A program made the position numbers and the translations under genes. A stretch of DNA of 5,314 nt, taken from the NCBI GenBank assembly GCA_023436495.1, contig JAEZIT010000070.1, forward strand, positions 1-5,314, in the 5' to 3' direction. Shown here piece after piece: positions 1 through 4,867 of this stretch. Position 1 is the first letter of the stretch; every line of letters starts with the position of its first letter. Below the pieces are notes generated by a model. It saw nothing but the letters and a program-made list of their open reading frames with translations. It was not told the origin of the DNA and searched no databases. Source of the stretch: Acidobacteriota bacterium. Its GTDB lineage: Bacteria; Acidobacteriota; Blastocatellia; Pyrinomonadales; Pyrinomonadaceae.

Positions 1-911
1 AGGCAGGAGATGGCGATCGCCGCGGCTCCGATGCCGGCGAGCATGCCGTCGAATTGGGACATGAAATCGTCGGCTGTTTTGATGTCGAAATTATTGGGCT
101 CGCCGAATTTTACTTCGCGCCGCTGACGGAGAATGCTTTCGATCTCCTGAACCGCTTCTTTCTGCATACCGTTCTTCGCCTGTGCGATGTGGAGCACGGC
201 GTCGCGGGTCGGTGCGACCTTTCGGGCGGTGCGAAACGGCATGAAAATCTTGCGGTCCTCTTCGTTCTCGCCGAAAAATCCCGCCTGGCGTTTTTCGATC
301 ACGCCGACAATTTCCCAGGTCGTGCCGTTCATTCGGATGACCTTGCCGACGGCTTCTTCGGGTTTGCCGTCAAAGAGCGCTTCGACGGCGTTGACGCCCA
401 CGACCAGGACGTTCCGGCGTTCGTAATTGTCCATTTCGGTCAGCCAGCGGCCTTCGCGCATGACAAGATTGGTGATGCCCGCGTAATTCGGCGTGACGCC
501 GTCCGTCAGCGCCCAGCGGTAATTCTTGTCCTTATAGATCATGTTGTCGTCGAAGCCCGTGCCCCAAGAACCGATGTTGACGGCGACGGTCGCTATGTCG
601 TTGACGGCGGTCGATTGCGCGAGGATGGCGTTGGCGTCGTCGAGCGTGAGCGCTTTGCGATTGCGTTCGTCACGGTTGCTCGGGCCAAAGCCGGTAGAGA
701 GGTGGAAGAGATAGATGTTGTTCGTGCCGTATTCTTCGAACATCGCCACGATCGATTGGCGCATTCCGGTCAGGATCGACGCGACGACAATGGCCGTCAA
801 AATGCCGACGACGATGCCGAGGATCGTCAGGAACGAACGGAATTTGTGCGCGACGACGCTGTCGTACGCCATTTTGAGGACTTCGGTCGGTAGTGATGCT
901 GTTAACTTCAT
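1..911 (-). CDS. MacB/FtsX-type ABC transporter permease, second of a tandem pair (3' end outside the window)
   Basis: This is a membrane permease of the MacB/FtsX-type ABC transporter superfamily, which in well-studied members couples cytoplasmic ATP hydrolysis to work on substrates in the periplasm. The frame is open from ATG at 911 to the window edge, giving 303 residues. Residues 1-23 form a basic cytoplasmic start ending in AHKFRSF, the usual signature before the first membrane helix (about 26-48). A large extracytoplasmic domain follows (about 50-285), containing VGKVIRMNG and a GFFGENEEDRKIFMP stretch equivalent to one in the neighbouring permease. The second helix begins near 289 (GMLAGIGAAAIAIS) and is cut off. 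Family members are about 400 residues long, so roughly 100 residues with three helices should lie outside. No ATPase domain is fused. The start codon has no convincing Shine-Dalgarno sequence. It lies 113 bases after the first permease and is probably co-transcribed with it. The substrate is unknown. Confidence 0.9.
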   Translation of the reverse strand, partial: MKLTASLPTEVLKMAYDSVVAHKFRSFLTILGIVVGILTAIVVASILTGMRQSIVAMFEEYGTNNIYLFHLSTGFGPSNRDERNRKALTLDDANAILAQSTAVNDIATVAVNIGSWGTGFDDNMIYKDKNYRWALTDGVTPNYAGITNLVMREGRWLTEMDNYERRNVLVVGVNAVEALFDGKPEEAVGKVIRMNGTTWEIVGVIEKRQAGFFGENEEDRKIFMPFRTARKVAPTRDAVLHIAQAKNGMQKEAVQEIESILRQRREVKFGEPNNFDIKTADDFMSQFDGMLAGIGAAAIAISC

Positions 912-920
912 ACTAATTTT

Positions 921-950
921 TACCGCGGAGACACAGAGACGCAGAGAGTA
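921..950. repeat. Short-period (8-base) intergenic repeat
   Basis: Three consecutive 8-base units are visible at 927-934 (GGAGACAC), 935-942 (AGAGACGC) and 943-950 (AGAGAGTA), preceded by TACCGC. Similar CCGCGGAGACACAGAGACGCAGAG strings recur between genes in many environmental bacterial genomes, where they are often mistranslated as short hypothetical proteins. That statement is from memory and was not searched. Here the repeat sits between the two permease genes, directly in front of the start of the second one. Confidence 0.6.
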
Positions 951-1024
951 ACAGAATTTATTGAACTGAAATTCGAACCTCTCATATCCTATCTTCCCCT
1001 TAAATCTGCTTCATCGTGGTGACC

Positions 1025-2269
1025 CTAAGACTGAGTCAGCGCGACGATCGGGTCGAGGCGCGACGCTTTCCATGCCGGATAGAGCCCGGCGACAATTCCG
1101 ATGATGCTGGAGACGCTTACCGAAACGATCACGTAAAATAACGTGATGGTCATGGTCATATCCAATAAATAGCCGACGATCTGGGTCGCGCCGACGGCGA
1201 GCAGAAGGCCCAGAATGCCGCCAACCACGCACAGCAGCGCCGATTCGATCAGGAACTGCATCAAGATCTGTTTTCGGGTGGCGCCGATGGCCTTGCGAAG
1301 GCCGACCTCGAACGTGCGTTCGGTCACGGAGACGAGCATGATGTTCATCACGACGATGCCGCCGACGACGAGGATGATCATCGTGATCGGGATGACGACC
1401 GCGGCGATCGCGCCGGTGACCTGATCCATCGTCGAATTAAATTCATCGACGTTCACAAGCGAAAAGGTATCGTCTTCGCTGCCGATGAGCTGGCGTTTGT
1501 TTCGCAGAATCTGCCGGGCTTCTTCGATGGCGTCGTGAAACGTTTCGTCCTGTATCGTCTTTCCGTGAACCTGTACGCCGCCGGTGCGGGTGAATATCTG
1601 GTTGTGCAGCGTTACGGGAATATAGACGTGACGGTCCTGTGATTGGCCGAAGAACGAGCCGCGTTTTTGTTCGACGCCGATGATCTGGACGGGAACGCCG
1701 CGGACCTTGATGACCTTGCCGATCGGGTTAGTGAATTCGAAGAATTTTTCGGCGACGTCGTTTCCGATAACGGCTACTTTAGCGGAACGGGTGACCTCTT
1801 CAGCGGAGAAAAAGCGGCCGGCGGACATCGACTTGTCTTCGACCTCGGACATGTTGTCGGTGACGCCGATGATGCGCGTGGCGGGCATTTCGATCGTGCC
1901 TTCCTGCAGATCGGCGTTGCCGTTCATCTGCGCTCCGACAAACGAGCAGAGCTTGCAGTTATCGCGGATAAATTCGAACTCTTCCCAGGTGACGTCCTTA
2001 TTGCGGCGGTTTCGGCGTTCGTATTCTTCGTCGGACATATCGCCGACGTTTGCCATTCGCGTGATCATGAAATGGTTCGAGCCGAGGACCTTAGAGACCT
2101 GGCCGACGACGTAGGTCTTGAGGCCGCTGATCGAAGCTCCGACAACGACGACCGCCGCGACGCCGATGATGATGCCGATCAGCGTAAGGAACGCGCGGAG
2201 CTTGTGTTCGAGGATCGATTTAAGCGCGATGGCGAATGCGTCGGTATAGAATGAGTAGAGCTGTTTCAT
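1025..2269 (-). CDS. MacB/FtsX-type ABC transporter permease, complete, ATPase-less
   Basis: This is a complete 414-residue inner-membrane permease of the MacB_PCD plus FtsX type. Residues 1-25 are cytoplasmic and basic (LEHKLRAF). Helix 1 spans about 26-49 (LTLIGIIIGVAAVVVVGASISG). A large extracytoplasmic domain covers about 50-285. Helices 2, 3 and 4 lie near 286-313, 338-366 and 374-398. The hallmark loop TERTFEVGLRKAIGATRKQI (317-336), thought to contact the ATPase, is intact, as is the closing GLYPAWKASRLDPIVAL signature (395-411). The periplasmic domain has an unusual close cysteine pair, NCKLC (C105, C108). There is no nucleotide-binding domain, so a separate ATPase is required but none is visible. 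The gene is first of a minus-strand pair with a diverged paralogue. No strong ribosome binding site precedes ATG 2269. Whether it exports peptides, lipids, lipoproteins or antibiotics cannot be told from the sequence. Confidence 0.94.
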   Translation of the reverse strand: MKQLYSFYTDAFAIALKSILEHKLRAFLTLIGIIIGVAAVVVVGASISGLKTYVVGQVSKVLGSNHFMITRMANVGDMSDEEYERRNRRNKDVTWEEFEFIRDNCKLCSFVGAQMNGNADLQEGTIEMPATRIIGVTDNMSEVEDKSMSAGRFFSAEEVTRSAKVAVIGNDVAEKFFEFTNPIGKVIKVRGVPVQIIGVEQKRGSFFGQSQDRHVYIPVTLHNQIFTRTGGVQVHGKTIQDETFHDAIEEARQILRNKRQLIGSEDDTFSLVNVDEFNSTMDQVTGAIAAVVIPITMIILVVGGIVVMNIMLVSVTERTFEVGLRKAIGATRKQILMQFLIESALLCVVGGILGLLLAVGATQIVGYLLDMTMTITLFYVIVSVSVSSIIGIVAGLYPAWKASRLDPIVALTQS

Positions 2270-2301
2270 AAAGCCGTGAACCGGGTTTCGGCCCTTGTTA
2301 C

Positions 2302-2326
2302 CCTCAGCGTCCCGGAGTCTCTGAGG
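2302..2326. other. Small inverted repeat upstream of the permease
   Basis: CCTCAG (2302-2307) and CTGAGG (2321-2326) form a perfect 6-base-pair stem around a 13-base loop, 33 bases before the permease start. It would lie in the 5' leader of the minus-strand permease if transcription starts upstream of it. It could be an operator or a leader hairpin, but the stem is short enough to arise by chance. Confidence 0.3.
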
Positions 2327-2341
2327 TTCGAAAGAGTTTTG

Positions 2342-2361
2342 ACCACGAAATACACGAAATA
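2342..2361. repeat. Perfect 9-base tandem repeat, CACGAAATA x2
   Basis: CACGAAATA occurs twice without a gap at 2344-2352 and 2353-2361, preceded by AC. The ACCACGAAATACACGAAAT string resembles another widespread intergenic repeat of environmental genomes (from memory, not searched). Its position between the divergent promoters of the permease and sucD fits an intergenic repeat. It is distinct in sequence and period from the repeat at 921-950. Confidence 0.55.
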
Positions 2362-2380
2362 AGTAGAAAACGATCAGAGC

Positions 2381-2406
2381 TCGAAGGTCGATCTCTGTGC
2401 CTTCGA
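2381..2406. other. Inverted repeat in the divergent intergenic region
   Basis: TCGAAGG (2381-2387) and CCTTCGA (2400-2406) are perfect 7-base inverted arms around a 12-base spacer. Two arms separated by about one to two helical turns between divergent genes could be a dimeric regulator's operator. No regulator gene is adjacent, and a competing pairing exists (CAGAG 2375-2379 with CTCTG 2393-2397). The role is unproven. Confidence 0.3.
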
Positions 2407-2423
2407 ATCAAAATTAAAGATCA

Positions 2424-2498
2424 AATTCCCCCAAGTGCCTGAGTGGTAGAACGGTTTTCGGACGGAAAAGGTTCAAAAAAACTTGGATGGATGGAATT
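2424..2498 (+). other. 75-base potential branched RNA/DNA structure, partly like tRNA-Ser
   Basis: The ends pair as AATTCC (2424-2429) with GGAATT (2493-2498), followed inside by CCAAGT (2431-2436) with ACTTGG (2481-2486). An inner hairpin TTTTC/GAAAA (2455-2459 with 2465-2469) has a GGACG loop. The stretch GTGCCTGAGTGGTAGAACGG (2435-2454) resembles the position 7-25 region, including the D arm, of bacterial serine tRNAs, and GGTTCAAA (2470-2477) resembles a T loop. A normal anticodon loop, variable arm and T stem are missing, so this is not a functional tRNA as read. It could be a degraded tRNA, a structured RNA or a small palindromic element. It ends inside the -35 region of the sucD promoter and is therefore unlikely to be in that transcript. 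Confidence 0.35.
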
Positions 2499-2527
2499 GC
2501 CAATGAAAACGGGTGCCGTGTTATACT
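2497..2527 (+). promoter_or_regulatory. Probable sigma-70-type promoter for sucD (extended -10)
   Basis: TGTTATACT (2519-2527) is an extended -10 element: TG, one base, then TATACT, one mismatch from TATAAT. A candidate -35, TTGCCA (2497-2502), differs from TTGACA at one position but is 19 bases away, longer than ideal. An extended -10 tolerates this. Transcription would start near 2534, giving a leader of about 35 bases before the sucD start. The downstream A/T-rich stretch fits easy opening. Confidence 0.6.
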
Positions 2528-2556
2528 TTTGCTTTGTTTTAATCAGTTAAATATTC

Positions 2557-2571
2557 AGGAGAATTACTTTG
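2557..2571 (+). promoter_or_regulatory. Ribosome binding site that fixes the TTG start of sucD
   Basis: AGGAGA (2557-2562) is a strong Shine-Dalgarno match ending 6 bases before TTG at 2569-2571. No ATG or GTG lies at a suitable place, and the protein from this TTG begins SVLVDKNTRLIVQG, matching the known SucD N-terminus. This is the clearest ribosome binding site in the window. Confidence 0.85.
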
Positions 2572-3468
2572 AGCGTCTTAGTAGATAAGAACACGCGCCT
2601 GATCGTTCAGGGCATAACGGGCAAAGAGGGAACGTTTCACACTCTGCAAATGATCGATTACGGCACGAACGTCGTAGGCGGCGTCACGCCGGGAAAAGGC
2701 GGCACCACCCACGAAGGCGTACCGGTGTTTAACACGGTCGCCGACGCGGTCAAGGAAACGGGAGCGAATGCTTCGGTAATCTATGTGCCACCGCCGTTTG
2801 CGGCCGATGCGATCATGGAAGCCGCGGACGCCGGGCTGCCGCTGGTGGTCTGCATCACGGAGGGAATTCCGGTCGCTGATATGGTAAAGGCGAAGGCGTT
2901 CCTGGATGGCCGTCGTGCGGCGGGCGTCCGGACGCGGATGATCGGGCCGAACTGCCCGGGTATCATCTCGCCCGGAAAATGCAAGATCGGCATCATGCCG
3001 GGGCACATTCATAAGGAAGGCCGCGTGGGCGTGGTGTCGCGTTCGGGCACGCTGACGTATGAGGCGGTCGGACAATTGACGGCGCTGGGGTTGGGGCAGT
3101 CGACGGCGATCGGCATCGGCGGCGATCCGATCATCGGAACGACGCACACGGACGCTCTCGAATTATTCCAGGCGGACGATGAAACGGACGCGATCGTGAT
3201 GATCGGCGAGATCGGCGGCACCGCGGAAGAAGAAGCAGCGGCGTACGCAAAAGAAAACGTGACGAAGCCGATCGTGGCGTTCATCGCAGGGCAGACGGCG
3301 CCTCCGGGACGCCGAATGGGCCACGCCGGCGCGATCATTTCGGGCGGAAAGGGAACCGCAGCCGAGAAAATGAGCGCTCTCGAAGCGGCCGGGATCCGAG
3401 TCGTTCAGTCGCCGGCGGACATCGGCGAAGCGGTCGCGGACCTGCTTGGGTCAAAGGCCGCGGCGTAG
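2569..3468 (+). CDS. sucD: Succinyl-CoA synthetase (ADP/GDP-forming), alpha subunit
   Basis: This is the alpha subunit of succinate-CoA ligase, the citric-acid-cycle enzyme that interconverts succinyl-CoA and succinate with formation of ATP or GTP. The 299 residues (E. coli SucD is about 289) match the family end to end. The CoA-binding Rossmann domain begins with QGITGKEGTFH (14-24) and includes VGGVTPGKGGTTHEG (36-50). IGPNCPGIISPGKCKIGIMPG lies at 125-145. The ligase domain has SRSGTLTYEA (157-166), IGIGGDP (181-187) and MIGEIGGTAEEEAA (211-224). The catalytic phosphohistidine is H252 in GRRMGHAGAIISGG. Relative to E. coli, a few extra residues occur around 113-123 (LDGRRAAGVRTR). The beta-subunit gene sucC normally sits directly upstream, but here the upstream neighbour is divergent, so the partner must be encoded elsewhere. 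Translation starts at TTG behind a strong ribosome binding site. Confidence 0.97.
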   Translation: MSVLVDKNTRLIVQGITGKEGTFHTLQMIDYGTNVVGGVTPGKGGTTHEGVPVFNTVADAVKETGANASVIYVPPPFAADAIMEAADAGLPLVVCITEGIPVADMVKAKAFLDGRRAAGVRTRMIGPNCPGIISPGKCKIGIMPGHIHKEGRVGVVSRSGTLTYEAVGQLTALGLGQSTAIGIGGDPIIGTTHTDALELFQADDETDAIVMIGEIGGTAEEEAAAYAKENVTKPIVAFIAGQTAPPGRRMGHAGAIISGGKGTAAEKMSALEAAGIRVVQSPADIGEAVADLLGSKAAA

Positions 3469-3495
3469 GCCTGCATCATTAAAGCGGCGGTGCGT

Positions 3496-3720
3496 ATGAA
3501 TGAAAGGATAACTGTCGATCCGAATATCCATTTTGGCAAGCCTGTAATAGCTGGCACGCGGATAACCGTGCAGGACGTTCTGGAACTCATAAATGAGGGC
3601 ATTGCGTTTGGATCGATCATTGACGATTATTACCCTGACCTTTCGATTGAAGATATAAAGGCTTGTATGGATTACGCGATCGCGTTGATCTCGGCTGAGG
3701 ATATTAAGGTAGCTGCGTGA
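3496..3720 (+). CDS. DUF433 family protein, probable antitoxin of a VapBC-like pair
   Basis: This small protein (74 residues from ATG 3496) has the DUF433 hallmark RITVDPNIHFGKPVIAGTRI (4-23), followed by VQDVLELINEGI and SIIDDYYPDLSIEDIKACMDYA. That is the helix-rich, winged-helix-like core of the family. DUF433 proteins are commonly paired with PIN-like DUF5615 proteins and regarded as antitoxins that bind the toxin and often their own promoter. An alternative GTG start at 3490 would add two residues; neither start has a strong ribosome binding site. The gene lies 27 bases after sucD with no terminator between, so it may be transcribed with it. Its stop overlaps the next start in GTGA (3717-3720), implying translational coupling. 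Family membership is clear; the antitoxin role is inferred from context. Confidence 0.88.
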   Translation: MNERITVDPNIHFGKPVIAGTRITVQDVLELINEGIAFGSIIDDYYPDLSIEDIKACMDYAIALISAEDIKVAA

Positions 3721-4088
3721 GGCTTCTTCTCGATCAGGACGTTTATGAATCGACGGCGCGTTTCCTCGCCGAAAAGGGGCATGATGTGGTGCGCGTTCGG
3801 GAATTGGGGATGGCGACGGCATCCGATGAGGATAATCTCCGAAAGGCAATCGAACTCGACAGGATCTTTTTGACGCGAGACCGGGATTACGGAAATCTTG
3901 TGTTTGTTAAGAAGATCTGCGCAGGCGTTATTTACCTGCGAATTCTGCCGACTGACCAAAATACTGTCCATATCGAACTTAGCCGGGTTTTGGATAGCTA
4001 CGAATCCGCTGAACTAAAGAGTTTATTTGTGGTGGTTGAGTCGGGAAGGCATCGTCTTCGAAGAATTGAGGGCGGGGAAAGTTCCTGA
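3717..4088 (+). CDS. DUF5615 PIN-like protein, probable VapC-like ribonuclease toxin
   Basis: This 123-residue protein matches the DUF5615 branch of the PIN-like fold. It begins MRLLLDQDVYESTARFLAEK, continues GHDVVRVRELGMATASDEDNL (21-41) and has the typical strand and acidic turn RIFLTRDRDYGNLV (49-62). PIN enzymes use clustered acidic residues to bind metal and cut RNA. Candidates here are D6/D8, D37-E38-D39 and D55/D57. The first motif reads DQD where many relatives have DEN, which may weaken or shift the metal site. The C-terminal part (ILPTDQNTVHIELSRVL, then LFVVVESGRHRLRR) is also family-like. The GTG start overlaps the DUF433 stop, the classical antitoxin-then-toxin order, and has no ribosome binding site of its own beyond coupling. 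Toxicity and RNase activity are inferred, not shown. Confidence 0.87.
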   Translation: MRLLLDQDVYESTARFLAEKGHDVVRVRELGMATASDEDNLRKAIELDRIFLTRDRDYGNLVFVKKICAGVIYLRILPTDQNTVHIELSRVLDSYESAELKSLFVVVESGRHRLRRIEGGESS

Positions 4089-4109
4089 TGTGGATACTGG
4101 TCGAGCCAA

Positions 4110-4133
4110 TTGACTGCGCTTTGGCACAGTCAA
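4110..4133. other. Inverted repeat between the PIN-like gene and ndk
   Basis: TTGACTG (4110-4116) and CAGTCAA (4127-4133) form a perfect 7-base-pair stem with a 10-base loop, 21 bases after the PIN-like gene ends. No T-run follows, so it is not a standard Rho-independent terminator. It could slow transcription, stabilise the upstream mRNA end or be an operator for a promoter of ndk. The rest of the 227-base gap to ndk holds a purine-rich tract (4242-4277) and no convincing gene. Confidence 0.35.
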
Positions 4134-4315
4134 CCGTGGCTGCGGCTGACGGTATTGAAACGACCTGATCGATCTCTGACTCAATACATGTTCGTCTCAA
4201 AGTTTTTATGAAAGAGGCGGAAAGATAGAAGTTTTGTCTACGAAAGAAGAAACTAAGAAAAGAAAGAAAAGTGAAAGCGTTCAAATTTATTTCAATTAAG
4301 GAAAAATAATCATTA

Positions 4316-4738
4316 ATGAGCACATTAACATTTGGAATCATCAAGCCGGACGCTGTTGCGGCCGGGAATTCGGGTAAGATCATCGATCGTATTTTGGGTG
4401 CGGGGTTCAAGATCCGCGGGATGAAGCTGATCCATCAGTCGAAGAAGCAGGCTGAAGGATTTTACGCGGTGCATGCGGGTAAGGGCTTTTATGAAGAGCT
4501 GACGGAGTTTATGTCGAGCGGGCCTTGCGTCGTGCTGGCGTTGGAGAAGGAGAACGCTGTGAAGTCGTGGCGCGACCTGATGGGAGCGACGAATCCGGCG
4601 GAAGCGGCAGAAGGCACGCTGAGAAAGGAATTTGCTGCGTCGATCGGCGAGAATGCGGTCCACGGGTCGGATTCGGACGAAAATGCGGCGATCGAGATCA
4701 GTTATTTCTTCTCAAAACTTGAATTAGTTTGGTGTTAA
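4316..4738 (+). CDS. ndk: Nucleoside diphosphate kinase
   Basis: This cytoplasmic enzyme transfers the gamma phosphate from ATP to nucleoside diphosphates through a phosphohistidine, balancing NTP and dNTP pools. The 140 residues match the family throughout. GIIKPDAV (7-14) carries the phosphate-binding lysine K10, GAGFKIRGMK lies at 28-37, and EGFYAVH at 47-53. LMGATNPAEAAEGTLRKEF (88-106) includes T92 and R103, and NAVHGSDS (113-120) carries the catalytic H116. The C-terminus ends ISYFFSKLELVWC, a normal length. ATG 4316 is preceded by AAGGA (4298-4302) with a rather long 13-base spacing and by a purine-rich leader. ndk is near sucD in several bacterial genomes, and succinyl-CoA synthetase can produce GTP that NDK redistributes, so the pairing makes sense. 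Here a toxin-antitoxin-like module separates the two. Confidence 0.97.
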   Translation: MSTLTFGIIKPDAVAAGNSGKIIDRILGAGFKIRGMKLIHQSKKQAEGFYAVHAGKGFYEELTEFMSSGPCVVLALEKENAVKSWRDLMGATNPAEAAEGTLRKEFAASIGENAVHGSDSDENAAIEISYFFSKLELVWC

Positions 4739-4745
4739 ATGTATA

Positions 4746-4805
4746 AAAGTTCAGAGTTCGAATCACGGTTTGGGCTCTGAACTTTGCGCCTGGCATTTTT
4801 GGCGC
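4746..4805 (+). terminator. Probable transcription terminator region after ndk (two consecutive hairpins)
   Basis: Just 7 bases after the ndk stop, AAAGTTCAGAG (4746-4756) pairs perfectly with CTCTGAACTTT (4775-4785): 11 base pairs around an 18-base loop. Immediately after, GCGCC (4786-4790) pairs with GGCGC (4801-4805) around a loop ending in five T, followed by TTTC. A third small stem, GCACG/CGTGC (4815-4819 with 4827-4831), follows. The T-tracts are short, so termination may be partial. The position between ndk and the next gene supports a terminator or mRNA-end stabiliser. Confidence 0.55.
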
Positions 4806-4867
4806 TTTCAAACGGCACGTGTTAGGCGTGCGATCGGAACATTGCCAAAAAGGACGAATATTTATCG

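Noticed and set aside
54..893. 279-codon open frame on the plus strand
   Set aside because: It lies wholly antisense to the partial permease, whose translation shows clear family features. The antisense frame has low-complexity D/R/V-rich composition typical of a mirrored GC-biased gene.
715..951. 78-codon plus-strand frame ending in FTAETQRRRE
   Set aside because: Its C-terminus is a translation of the period-8 intergenic repeat and its body is antisense to the permease; a known style of spurious hypothetical protein.
1643..2254. 203-codon open frame on the plus strand
   Set aside because: It is antisense to the complete permease and has D/A/F-rich composition with no recognisable domain; a codon-bias shadow.
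2578..3147. 189-codon open frame on the minus strand inside sucD
   Set aside because: The sense frame is unmistakably SucD; the antisense product is arginine-rich without family features.
4110..4138. TTGACT as a -35 box for an ndk promoter
   Set aside because: No -10-like hexamer occurs at 16-18 bases downstream (the sequence there is CCGTGG-like), and the hexamer is one arm of an inverted repeat.
4756..4764. GTTCGAATC, identical to a tRNA T-loop consensus
   Set aside because: It lies in the loop of the post-ndk hairpin; the flanks do not form a T stem and no acceptor, D or anticodon arm is present nearby.
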